From: Pseudoxanthomonas gei
GTDB lineage: Bacteria; Pseudomonadota; Gammaproteobacteria; Xanthomonadales; Xanthomonadaceae
Reading direction: 5' to 3'
Length of the DNA: 64,000 nucleotides
Assembly: GCF_010119615.1 (NCBI RefSeq)
Contig: NZ_QOVG01000001.1
Coordinates: forward strand, 558,001 to 622,000
The notes under the pieces are model-generated. The model had not been told where the DNA came from. It saw only the letters and a program-made list of their open reading frames with translations, and searched no databases. This document shows positions 36,842 through 47,200 of the stretch, in pieces (within the stretch, counting starts at the first letter, position 1; each line of letters opens with the position of its first letter). The position numbers and the translations under genes were made by a program.

Positions 36842-37600
36842 ATGATCCGTAGTGGTAATCCGGCACTGAAAGAATCCACCTTCCTTGACCTGGGTACCGG
36901 CGCGGTCGTATCGCGCGATGCCGGGGCGATGACCCTCAATGGCACCGTGAACAAGACCGGCATCCTGCTGTTGCTGGCCGTCATGACGGCCACTTTCGCA
37001 TGGAGCCAGATCGAATTCACCGACGCAGGTCCGACCGGCGGCGGCCTGTACCTGTGGGGCGGGCTGATCGGCGGCTTCGTACTGGCCCTGGTCACCACCT
37101 TCAAGAAGACCTGGGCCCCTGTCACCGCGCCGCTGTATGCGCTGGTGGAAGGCTTTTTCCTGGGCGCCATCTCGGCCATGTACAACCACATGTACAACGG
37201 CATCGTGCTGCAGGCGGTGATGCTGACCATGGGCACGCTGTTCGCCCTGCTCTTTGCCTACCGCAGCGGCCTGATCAAGGCCACCGAGAACTTCAAGCTG
37301 GGCGTCGTGGCGGCCACCGGCGGCATCGCCCTGGTGTACCTGGCCACGATCATCCTGGGCATGTTCAACATCAACATCCCGCTGATCCACGAGTCGGGCC
37401 TGGTCGGCATCGGCTTCAGCCTGTTCGTCATCGTGATTGCCGCGCTGAACCTGGTGCTGGACTTCGACTTCATCGAGACCGGCGTCGAGCAGGGCGCGCC
37501 CAAGTACATGGAGTGGTACGGCGGGTTTGGCCTGATGGTGACGCTGGTATGGCTGTACATCGAGTTCCTGCGCCTGTTGTCCAAGCTCAACTCGCGCTGA
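36842..37600 (+). CDS. Bax inhibitor-1/YccA-like membrane protein
   Basis: This 252-residue protein has about seven membrane segments after a 45-residue soluble N-terminus (MIRSGNPALKESTFLDLG). It matches the bacterial BaxI_1 branch of the Bax inhibitor-1 family, whose members act as pH-gated calcium leak channels or interact with FtsH. The conserved VLDFDFIETGVEQGAPKYMEWY carries the acidic pair near the C-terminal helix. The true start is the ATG at 36842; the longer open frame runs back through the tRNA genes. A small inverted repeat TGGACA/TGTCCA (36810-36823) lies upstream. Confidence 0.9.
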   Translation: MIRSGNPALKESTFLDLGTGAVVSRDAGAMTLNGTVNKTGILLLLAVMTATFAWSQIEFTDAGPTGGGLYLWGGLIGGFVLALVTTFKKTWAPVTAPLYALVEGFFLGAISAMYNHMYNGIVLQAVMLTMGTLFALLFAYRSGLIKATENFKLGVVAATGGIALVYLATIILGMFNINIPLIHESGLVGIGFSLFVIVIAALNLVLDFDFIETGVEQGAPKYMEWYGGFGLMVTLVWLYIEFLRLLSKLNSR

Positions 37601-37624
37601 GTAGCAGCCAGCGATTGCACGAAG

Positions 37625-37655
37625 GAAGGGGCGCATTGCGCCCCTTCTTTTTTTC
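37625..37655. terminator. Terminator between the Bax-1 and NhaC genes
   Basis: A 10-bp stem GAAGGGGCGC/GCGCCCCTTC with loop ATT is followed by seven Ts on the plus strand. It overlaps the stop of the converging NhaC gene. Confidence 0.88.
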
Positions 37656-38973
37656 AGGCTTCAGCCACGATGCGTGCCTTGCGGCGGTGCGGCCACAGCA
37701 TGAAGGCAATGGTCACGCCGAGCAGGAACCAGCAGTAATGGGCGGTGCCGACCAGCGCCAGCGGCGACAGCCCTGCCAGCGAGGCAGCCAGCAGGATCTG
37801 CGCGCCGTAAGGCAGCAGGCTTTGCACGCTGCATACGAAGATGTCCAGCAGGCTCGCCGCGCGCGCGGGTGGCACGTCATGGCGCTCGGCGATATCGCGC
37901 GCGACGCTGCCACTGATCAGGATGGCCACCGTGTTGTTGGCGGTGAATACATCGGTGACCGAAGCCAGCGCCGCGATACTCCACTCGCCGGTGCGGCGTC
38001 CCTCGCTGCCGCGGGCGATGCGCGAGATCGCCCGGGCCAGCCAGGCGAGGCCGCCGCTGGCCTTGATCAGCGCACCCAGGCCGCCGATGAACAACGCCAG
38101 GAGGGTGATTTCGAATACGCTTTCGAAGCCGGAATAGATGTCCGTCGAGAACGCCGAGATGCCGTAGTCGTGCCCGTTCAAATAGCCGAACAGCCCCGCA
38201 ACCACCAGGCCCACGCCGAGCACCAGCAGCACGTCCAAACCAATCACGGCCAGAACGAGCACCAGTACGTAGGGCAACACCAGCCACGGTGATGCCGGTT
38301 GCGCCGCCTGCGCGGGCGAAGCATCCCCCACCATGGCCAGCAACAGCACAGTCAGTACGGCCGCTGGCAGGGCTATCTTGAGGTTTTCGCGGAATTTCTC
38401 GCGCACGCTGCAGCCCTGGGTACGGGCAGCGGCTATGGCGGTATCGGAGATTACCGAAAGGTTGTCACCAAACGTGGCGCCGCCGATCACCGCGCCGATG
38501 ACCAGGGCGCGGTCCAGCCCGGATGCGTCGGCAATGCCCAGAGCGATGGGTGCGACCGCGGCGATCGTGCCCATCGATGTGCCGATGGCCAGCGACAGGA
38601 ATCCCGCGATCAGGAACAGACCCGGCAGGATCAGGGCTGGCGGCAGCGCCCCAACGCCCAGCGACACCACCGCATCGACCGCACCAATCTGCTTGGTGAC
38701 CATCGCGAATGCGCCGGCCAGCAGGAAGATCAGGCACATCAGGATGATGTTGGAATCGCCAATGCCACCCAGCAGCGTGTCCACCGCTTTGATCCCGCGC
38801 CTGTGCGCGATCCACAGGGCCAGCGCAAGGGCTGGCAGGATCGCCACGGGCGCATGCAGCTGGTAGAACCCCATCGCATCGCCCTGCGAGGTGAAATACA
38901 GGCCCGCACCGAAGAAGACCAGCAGGAAAACCAGCAGCGGTGTCAGCGCGACTGCGCTAGGGCGGACTTGCAT
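37654..38973 (-). CDS. NhaC-family Na+/H+ antiporter
   Basis: This 439-residue inner-membrane protein has about eleven to twelve hydrophobic segments. GGATFGDNLSVISDTAIAAA is the family's core motif with the conserved Asp residues, and TDVFTANNTVAILISG is the mirrored repeat, as expected for inverted-repeat transporters. It probably exchanges Na+ for H+, but some NhaC relatives carry organic acids. It is a single-gene unit. Confidence 0.88.
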   Translation of the reverse strand: MQVRPSAVALTPLLVFLLVFFGAGLYFTSQGDAMGFYQLHAPVAILPALALALWIAHRRGIKAVDTLLGGIGDSNIILMCLIFLLAGAFAMVTKQIGAVDAVVSLGVGALPPALILPGLFLIAGFLSLAIGTSMGTIAAVAPIALGIADASGLDRALVIGAVIGGATFGDNLSVISDTAIAAARTQGCSVREKFRENLKIALPAAVLTVLLLAMVGDASPAQAAQPASPWLVLPYVLVLVLAVIGLDVLLVLGVGLVVAGLFGYLNGHDYGISAFSTDIYSGFESVFEITLLALFIGGLGALIKASGGLAWLARAISRIARGSEGRRTGEWSIAALASVTDVFTANNTVAILISGSVARDIAERHDVPPARAASLLDIFVCSVQSLLPYGAQILLAASLAGLSPLALVGTAHYCWFLLGVTIAFMLWPHRRKARIVAEA

Positions 38974-39055
38974 GGCATCTGCTCTGGGTGGGGCCGGCCC
39001 GTGATTGTGCGTGGCATCGCGGGCGCCACAAAGCCCACGCCTGGGACAGGCTGAA

Positions 39056-39088
39056 ACAAAAACGGGACGCTGAGCGTCCCGTTTTTGT
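39056..39088 (-). terminator. Terminator of the isocitrate dehydrogenase gene
   Basis: A 15-bp perfect stem (ACAAAAACGGGACGC and complement) with loop TGA provides a T-run on both strands. It lies 17 bases after the dehydrogenase stop on the minus strand. Confidence 0.9.
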
Positions 39089-39105
39089 ACGAATTACCGG
39101 CGCAC

Positions 39106-40113
39106 TCAGAGGCGGGTGGCAATCGCCTTGGCGAACGACATCGTCGTGCCCTCGCCGCCCAGGTCCGGCGTCAGCGAATCCTTGGCTTCCAGTGTCGCCA
39201 CGATGGCGTGGCGCAGGCGCTCGGCATTTTCCAGCTGGCCGATATGCTCGAGCATCTGCACCGCGCCCAGCAGCAGCGCGCATGGGTTGGCCACGCCCTT
39301 CCCGGCTATGTCCGGGGCCGAGCCATGCACTGCCTCGAAGATCGCCGCGTCCTTGCCGATATTGGCGCCCGGCGCCAGTCCAAGGCCGCCGACCAGGCCG
39401 GCGCACAGGTCGGAGATGATGTCGCCGAACAGGTTGGTGGTGACGATGATGTCGAACTGCTCCGGACGCATCACCAGCTGCATGCAGGTGTTGTCCACGA
39501 TCATCTCGTTGCAGAGGATCTCGGGATACTCGGCGGCCACTTCCCGCGCAACCTTCAGGAACAGGCCGGAGGTGGATTTGAGGATATTGGCCTTGTGCAC
39601 CACCGTGACCTTCTTGCGGCCGGTGCGGCGCGCCAGCTCGAAGGCATAGCGCACGATGCGCTCGGAACCGGCGCGCGTGACCTTCTGGGTCAGGGTAGCG
39701 GTCATGCCGTCCTCGGACGTCATCTGGCCTTCGCCGATGTACGCGCCCTCGGTGTTTTCACGCACGGTGATGAGGTCCACGCCGGTCGGGAAACGCGATT
39801 TGGTGTTCGGGAACGACTTGGCCGGGCGCACGTTGGCGTACAGGTCGAAGCGCTTGCGCAGCTCCACGTTGATGGAGCTGAAACCTTCGCCGACCGGCGT
39901 GGTCAGCGGGCTTTTCAGGGCGATGCGGTTCTTGCGGATGGAATCCATGGTCGCCTGCGGCAGCAGCTCGCCGTGCTTTTCCAGGGCCACCAGGCCGGCG
40001 TCGGCCTCCTCGTAAACCAGCCCGGCCTTCATGGCGTCGAGCACGTAGAGGGCGGCATCCATGATTTCCGGGCCGATGCCATCGCCGCGGATGACGGTGA
40101 TCGTCTGGGTCAT
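39106..40113 (-). CDS. NAD-dependent isocitrate dehydrogenase
   Basis: The enzyme oxidatively decarboxylates isocitrate to 2-oxoglutarate in the TCA cycle. The 335-residue protein is of the short NAD type: TITVIRGDGIGPEIMDAAL, SPLTTPVGEGFSSINVELRK, ENTEGAYIGEG, KANILKSTSG, and EAVHGSAPDIAGKGVANP. A homoisocitrate or isopropylmalate dehydrogenase is less likely given the SSINV substrate loop. It is monocistronic, with its own terminator; the next upstream gene ends 131 bp away. Confidence 0.92.
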   Translation of the reverse strand: MTQTITVIRGDGIGPEIMDAALYVLDAMKAGLVYEEADAGLVALEKHGELLPQATMDSIRKNRIALKSPLTTPVGEGFSSINVELRKRFDLYANVRPAKSFPNTKSRFPTGVDLITVRENTEGAYIGEGQMTSEDGMTATLTQKVTRAGSERIVRYAFELARRTGRKKVTVVHKANILKSTSGLFLKVAREVAAEYPEILCNEMIVDNTCMQLVMRPEQFDIIVTTNLFGDIISDLCAGLVGGLGLAPGANIGKDAAIFEAVHGSAPDIAGKGVANPCALLLGAVQMLEHIGQLENAERLRHAIVATLEAKDSLTPDLGGEGTTMSFAKAIATRL

Positions 40114-40244
40114 TGCGTTGGGTTCCGAACAGGGGCGAAGCCCGGCTCGCAGCCGACGCACTCGCGAAAATTGAAGGCCAATTATGCCTCAAGGGGGGTT
40201 GCCGACCCAAATAGACCTTGGTGCAAGGGCCCGCGCAGGCGGTT

Positions 40245-40643
40245 TCAGCCGTGGTCGTGCACCGCCGGCGGCGGACTGCCGGCTTCAAGCTGGTCCAGGA
40301 AATCCACCGCGCGGCGCAGGTGCGGAATGACGATGGAGCCCCCCACCACCAGGCCCACCGAGAAAGTCTCGAAAAACTCCTCGCGGGTCACGCCAGCTTC
40401 CTTGCACTGGGCGACGTGGTAACTGATGCAGTCGTCGCAGCGCAGCACCATGGACGCCACCAGGCCCAGCAGTTCCTTGGTCTTCAGGTCCAGCGCGCCG
40501 GCCTGGTAGGTCTGGGTGTCTAGGGCGAAGAAGCGGCGAACGACCTGGTTCGGCTCGGCCAGGATGCGTTCGTTCATGCGCTGGCGGAACTGGGTGAACT
40601 CCACCAGGCGGTCGTTGCCGGACCCTTCTCCTGCGCCACTCAC
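40245..40643 (-). CDS. AhpD-like carboxymuconolactone decarboxylase-family protein
   Basis: This 132-residue protein has the redox motif Cys69-x2-Cys72-x3-His76 (RCDDCISYH) of AhpD-type alkylhydroperoxidase proteins. It probably acts as a small thiol reductant or peroxidase partner. The GTG start overlaps the stop of the glutaredoxin gene (GTGA), which supports both the start and a shared redox role. The C-terminus VIPHLRRAVDFLDQLE is family-typical; a His-rich tail (VHDHG) follows. Confidence 0.88.
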   Translation of the reverse strand: MSGAGEGSGNDRLVEFTQFRQRMNERILAEPNQVVRRFFALDTQTYQAGALDLKTKELLGLVASMVLRCDDCISYHVAQCKEAGVTREEFFETFSVGLVVGGSIVIPHLRRAVDFLDQLEAGSPPPAVHDHG

Positions 40644-40924
40644 GCAGCGTCCCCGGCACCAGCGAACAGGGGTTCCAGTTTTCCGGCACGATGCAGGGCG
40701 ATCATGTCGTCGTAGCCACCCACGTGGGTCTGGCCGACGAATATCTGCGGCACGCTGGTACGGTTGGCCTTGGCGATCATGGCCTGGCGCTGTTCGAAGT
40801 CCAGGTCGATCCGTACTTCGGTCCACACCTGTCCCTTGCTCTTGAGGAAGTTCTTGGCGGCCACGCAGTAGGGACAGATGGCGGTGGTGTAAAGGGTGAT
40901 CTCCGGGGCAGCGGACTCGGTCAC
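40640..40924 (-). CDS. grxC: Glutaredoxin (GrxC type)
   Basis: This 94-residue thioredoxin-fold protein reduces disulfides and mixed glutathione disulfides. The active site is CPYC (Cys17, Cys20), with TSVPQIFVGQTHVGGYDDM giving the cis-Pro and glutathione-binding GGYDD. The start MTESAAPEITLY fits. It is translationally coupled to the AhpD-like gene and divergent from the M48 protease gene. Confidence 0.94.
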   Translation of the reverse strand: MTESAAPEITLYTTAICPYCVAAKNFLKSKGQVWTEVRIDLDFEQRQAMIAKANRTSVPQIFVGQTHVGGYDDMIALHRAGKLEPLFAGAGDAA

Positions 40925-41087
40925 GGGAATTCTCGGCAGGAAACAGGGTCAGACAACTATGGTGGCATGGCACCCCGTTACCAGCCTGCAAACTGGAACG
41001 CTGAAGCTTAACCACCCATTCACTCGACCGGCGACGCGACACGTCATCCTGCGCCGGCCTGCAAGACCTGACCCCCCGGAGTAACGC

Positions 41088-42695
41088 TTGCGCCCATCCC
41101 TGCTCGCCTTCGCACTGACCTTGGCCCTGGCGGCCCCCGTGGCCCAGGCACAGGACTCAAGCCTGCCCGACATCGGTTCATCGGCCGGCGAGTTGCTCAC
41201 GCCGGCGCGACAGGCCGAATACGGCGGAATGATGTTGCGCGAGTTGCGCAACTACAACTATCTGCTGGAGGACCCGCTGCTGGGCGAATGGCTGCAGAAC
41301 ATGGGCGGGCGGCTGGGCGCCGACAGCGACCAGCCCCGCCAGCCCTACAACTTCTTCCTGCTCAAGGACCGCCAGATCAACGCGTTCGCCACCCTGGGGG
41401 GCTATATCGGGGTAAACGCTGGACTGATCCTGACCGCCGAGCGCGAGGACGAGGTGGCCGCGGTGATCTCCCACGAGGTGGCCCACGTTACCCAGCAACA
41501 CGTGCTGCGCGGAGTGGAACGGGCGCAACGCGACCAGATTCCGATCCTGCTGGGCATGCTCGGCGCGATCGTGCTGGCGCAGGCGGCGGGTGGGAATTCA
41601 AGCGGCGATGCCTCGCAGGCCGCCATGGCCAGCGCGATGGGACTTATCCAGCAGCGCCAGATCGATTACACGCGCTCCAACGAATCCGAGGCCGACCGGG
41701 TGGGCATCCGCACGCTGGCGCGCGCGGGCTACGACGTGGATGCCATGGCCGGCTTCTTCGAACGCATGTCCCAGGCCATGCGCGGCAATCGTGGCGGTGA
41801 TCGCGAGCGCACGCCGGATTACCTGCAGACCCACCCGGTTACCACCACGCGTATCAGCGAGGCGCGCGAGCGGGCCGCACAGATCAGGATCACGAGCGCC
41901 CCCACCACCAGCGTCAGCAGGTCGACCGGCACTGCGCCTGGCACGCTCAACCCGCTGCTGCCCGTTTCCCTGGTGTACGCAGTCGGCGACCTGGGCAAGG
42001 GCGGCAGCGGCCAGTTCGAATGGGCCAGGGAAAGGCTCCGCGTGCTCAGCGCCGACACTCCCGGATCGGCCGTGGCCGAGTACGAGAGGATCCGCCAGAG
42101 CAGCGGCAAAAGCCTTAGCGATGCCCAGAAATACGGGCTGGCGCTGGCCCGTGCACGCGGCAACAGTCCGGCAGCGGCCATGGCCGAACTGGAACCCCTG
42201 CTGGACAAGCATCCCGACAACCTGTGGTTGGCCCTGGCCATGGGCGAAGCGGAATCCCAGAGCGGCCGGGCCGCAGCCGCCAACCAGCGTTTCACTGCGT
42301 TGCTGCGGCAGGCACCGGACAACCGGGTCGTCGCACTGTCGTTCGCGCATGTGCTGAATGAACAGGGCACGGTGGAGTCGGGTCGTCGCGCCCAGGCCGT
42401 CCTCAGGCCGCTGCTGGGCAATTCCGCCGACAACCCGGTGTTCCAGCAGGATTTCGCCCGCGCCAACGAGCTGGCGGGCGACCTGGCCCGCGCCGGCGAG
42501 GCCTATGCCGAGGCCGCCTTCCTCAATGGCCGCGCCGAGCAGGCGCTGATCCAGCTGCAGAACCTGAAGAAGCGCGAGGACCTGGATTATTACGCCAGGG
42601 CACGCGTGGACGCGCGCATCGCCGCGATCACGCCACAGGTGCTGGAACTGCGCCGGCAGGGCATCCGCGACCCGGACGTGGACCGGCGCCGCTGA
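41088..42695 (+). CDS. BepA-like M48 zinc metalloprotease with TPR region
   Basis: This 535-residue periplasmic protein resembles BepA (YfgC), which supports outer-membrane protein assembly and LptD maturation. It has a signal peptide (~1-21, ending PVAQA), the HEVAH zinc motif with His129 and His133, SNESEADRVGIRTLARAGYD with the third ligand Glu, and a C-terminal TPR-like helical region (~330-520). The start is TTG with a GGAG site six bases upstream; no ATG is suitable. It stands alone between grxC and phoB. Confidence 0.92.
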   Translation: MRPSLLAFALTLALAAPVAQAQDSSLPDIGSSAGELLTPARQAEYGGMMLRELRNYNYLLEDPLLGEWLQNMGGRLGADSDQPRQPYNFFLLKDRQINAFATLGGYIGVNAGLILTAEREDEVAAVISHEVAHVTQQHVLRGVERAQRDQIPILLGMLGAIVLAQAAGGNSSGDASQAAMASAMGLIQQRQIDYTRSNESEADRVGIRTLARAGYDVDAMAGFFERMSQAMRGNRGGDRERTPDYLQTHPVTTTRISEARERAAQIRITSAPTTSVSRSTGTAPGTLNPLLPVSLVYAVGDLGKGGSGQFEWARERLRVLSADTPGSAVAEYERIRQSSGKSLSDAQKYGLALARARGNSPAAAMAELEPLLDKHPDNLWLALAMGEAESQSGRAAAANQRFTALLRQAPDNRVVALSFAHVLNEQGTVESGRRAQAVLRPLLGNSADNPVFQQDFARANELAGDLARAGEAYAEAAFLNGRAEQALIQLQNLKKREDLDYYARARVDARIAAITPQVLELRRQGIRDPDVDRRR

Positions 42696-42745
42696 CACCC
42701 TGTTGTCATATGCGCGGGTGCCGTAGTGGCAGGCCGATTGCGGCG

Positions 42746-42767
42746 CTGTCACCGGACAGTCATAAAA
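42746..42767 (+). promoter_or_regulatory. Pho box upstream of phoB
   Basis: Two 11-bp direct repeats, CTGTCACCGGA and CAGTCATAAAA, carry GTCA cores 11 bases apart, as in PhoB sites (CTGTCATAAAT pairs). The site lies 58 bases before the phoB ATG, where it could replace a -35 box. It implies autoregulation by phosphate limitation. Confidence 0.72.
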
Positions 42768-42825
42768 ACGTCGTCTACTTGCGTCCGATGGCCCCAGGTG
42801 CCACGGTAAACGCAGGAAGGAACCC

Positions 42826-43515
42826 ATGCAGAAGCACATTCTCATCGTAGACGACGAACCCGCAATCCGCGACATGGTCGCGTTCGCCCTGCGCAAGGGC
42901 GACTTCGAGCCCGTCCATGCCGGCGATGCGCGCGAGGCGCAGAACGCGATCGCCGACCGCGTCCCCGACCTGATCCTGCTGGACTGGATGCTTCCGGGCA
43001 CCAGCGGCCTGGAGCTGGCGCGGCGCTGGCGCAAGGATGCGATGACCCGCGACGTGCCGATCATAATGCTGACCGCGCGCGGGGAAGAGAACGACCGTGT
43101 CGGCGGCCTGGAGGCCGGCGTCGACGACTATGTGGTCAAGCCCTTTTCGGCACGCGAACTGTTGGCCCGCATCCGCGCGGTGATGCGCCGCTCGCGCGAG
43201 GATGACGAGGACGGCAGCATCGCCGTCGGCGGGCTTCGCATCGATGGCGCCGCGCACCGGGTCTTCGCGGGTGAGTCGCCGGTACCGATCGGCCCTACCG
43301 AATACCGCCTGCTGCATTTCTTCATGACCCATCCCGAGCGGGTCTACAGCCGCACCCAGTTGCTGGACCACGTCTGGGGTGGCAGCGTCTACGTGGAGGA
43401 GCGCACGGTGGACGTGCACATCCGCCGCCTGCGCAAGACCCTGGAGCCACACTCGGTGGAAAACATGGTGCAGACCGTGCGCGGCTCGGGCTACCGGTTT
43501 TCGGCGTCGATGTGA
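42826..43515 (+). CDS. phoB: Phosphate regulon response regulator
   Basis: PhoB activates phosphate-starvation genes. The 229-residue protein has a receiver domain with phosphoacceptor Asp53 (LLDWMLPG), Lys103 (VVKPF) and an OmpR-type winged helix ([32 protein letters not shown]). It leads an operon-like run phoB-phoR-ppk1-ppx. A Pho box precedes it. Confidence 0.96.
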   Translation: MQKHILIVDDEPAIRDMVAFALRKGDFEPVHAGDAREAQNAIADRVPDLILLDWMLPGTSGLELARRWRKDAMTRDVPIIMLTARGEENDRVGGLEAGVDDYVVKPFSARELLARIRAVMRRSREDDEDGSIAVGGLRIDGAAHRVFAGESPVPIGPTEYRLLHFFMTHPERVYSRTQLLDHVWGGSVYVEERTVDVHIRRLRKTLEPHSVENMVQTVRGSGYRFSASM

Positions 43516-43637
43516 ACGGCCAGGGCACGGCGCGTGCCGGGCACGGCAACCCTCTTTTGTCGGGTGGGGCGACCGGGTCACGGCCAGCGTCCGTCCCGGT
43601 CCGCGAAACCGCAATACCGGTCTGACACAATCCTGCC

Positions 43638-44971
<1,334 letters not shown>

Positions 44972-44975
<4 letters not shown>

Positions 44976-47068
44976 CCGTTGCACATCCCAGCCTGCCCGC
45001 CATCGACATCCCCAACGAAGGCGACCCGCTGCGCGATCCGTCCCTGTACCTCAACCGTGAACTGTCGCAGCTGGATTTCAATTTCCGCGTGCTGGCCCAG
45101 GCGCTGGATCCGCAGGTGCCGTTGCTGGAACGGCTGCGCTTCCTGTGCATTTCCTGCACCAACCTGGACGAGTTCTTCGAAATACGCGCCGCGACCGTTC
45201 GCCACGCCATGGATTTCGGGCTGCCGGCCGCTGCCGACGGCATGACTCCGGCCGCCATCCTCAATCGCATCCACGAGCGCGCGGCCGAACTGGTTGACGC
45301 GCAATACCGGTGCTGGAACGAGGTCATCCGGCCGTCGCTGGGCGAGGCCGGGGTCCGTGTATTGCAGCGCGACACCTGGAATGCGCGGCAGACGCGCTGG
45401 CTGCGCGCCTACTTCCGTGACGAAATCATGCCGGTGCTGTCGCCGCTGGGACTGGACCCGTCGCATCCGTTCCCGAAGATCCTCAACAAGTCGCTGAACA
45501 TCGTGGTGGTGCTGAAGGGCAAGGATGCCTTCGGGCGCGCAGGCCACCTGGCCATCGTGCGCGCGCCGCGCTCGCTGCCGCGCATCATCCACCTGCCGCA
45601 GCGCGTGTCTGGCGGCGAGCATGACTTCGTGCTGCTGTCCTCGGTGCTGTCGGCCTTCGCCGACGAGATGTTCCCGGGCATGGAGGTCAAGGGCGCCTAC
45701 CAGTTCCGCGTGACCCGCAATTCCGAGCTGGTGGTGGACGAGGCAGAAGTCGAGAACCTGGCGCTGGCCCTGCGTGACGAACTGATCGGTCGCGGCTACA
45801 ACCCCGCCGTGCGCCTGGAGATCGCCAAGGACTGCCCCAAGCCCATCATGCGCACGTTGCTGCAGAACTTCGACCTGCCGGAAAAGGCCGTGTACCTGAT
45901 CGACGGGCCGGTCAACCTCAACCGCGTCACCCAGGTCTACGACCTGGTGGCCCGGCCCGAGCTCAAATACCCCGCCTTCACTCCGCGCACGCTGCGCGGC
46001 CAGGACTCGATGTTCGAGACCGTGGACGATGGCGACGTGCTGCTGCACCACCCCTTCGATGCCTTCACCCCGGTGCTGGAACTGATCCGCCAATCCGCCA
46101 CCGATCCCAACGTGCTGGCGATCAAGCAGACCCTGTACCGCACCGGCAAGGATTCGGCGATCGTCGACGCGCTGATCCTTGCCGCGCGCAACGGCAAGGA
46201 CGTCACCGTGGTGGTGGAACTGCGCGCGCGCTTCGACGAGGACGCCAACCTGGGCGTGGCCGACCGGCTGCAGGAAGCCGGCGTGCAGGTCGTCTATGGC
46301 GTGGTCGGCTTCAAGACCCACGGCAAGATGCTGCTCATCGTGCGCCGCGAAGGCCGCAAGCTGCGCCGCTACGTGCACCTGGGCACCGGCAATTACCACA
46401 GTGGCACCGCACGCGCCTACACCGACCTGGGCCTGATCACCGCCGACCCGGACATCGGCAATGACGTCCACCTGTTGTTCCAGCAGTTGTCCGGTCTTGC
46501 GCCTTCCACCCGGCTCAAGCGAATGCTGCAGTCACCCTTCACCCTGCACCCGGGCCTGATCAGGAAGATCGAGCGGGAAGCCAAGCTCGCGCGCAGCGGC
46601 AAACCGGCGCACATCATCATCAAGATCAATGCCATCAACGAGCCGCGCATCATCCGCGCTCTGTACGGCGCTTCGCAGGCCGGGGTGAAGATCGACCTGA
46701 TCGTGCGCGGCGCCTGCGCACTGCGGCCGGGCGTTCCGGGGATTTCCGACAATATCCGGGTGCGCTCCATCGTCGGGCGTTTCCTGGAACACAGTCGCAT
46801 CTACTGGTTCGGCAACGATGGCGACCCGGAGCTCTATTGTGCAAGCGCCGACTGGCTGGAACGCAACCTGCTGCACCGCGTGGAGACCTGTTTCCCGATC
46901 CTCGATGAGGACCTGGCCAGGCGCGTGTTCAAGGAGGCGCTGCAGAACTACCTGGACGACAACACCAATGCGTGGGAGCTCGAGCAGGACGGTCAGTACC
47001 ACAAGCTGTCCCCGGCCGAGGGCGAGACGCCCCACTCCGCGCAGGCGATGCTGCTTTCGAAAGTCTGA
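44972..47068 (+). CDS. ppk1: Polyphosphate kinase 1
   Basis: PPK1 makes inorganic polyphosphate from ATP through a phosphohistidine. The 698-residue protein has YLNRELSQLDFNFRVL at the N-terminus, the phosphorylated His450 (FKTHGKM), HLGTGNYH, and LHRVETCFPI in the C-terminal domain. Coupling to phoR and proximity to ppx place it under phosphate control. Confidence 0.96.
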
Positions 47069-47200
47069 GGAAGGTGGGCCGCAATGAGGGGTGGTGACCT
47101 GCTGGCGTTTCCCGCATCACCAGGCTGCGCAGCGGCGTTGGAATGCGGCTTGGCGAGTGCCTCGCCGCCTTCATGCTCCGGTTACCGTTAAACTTCCGCC

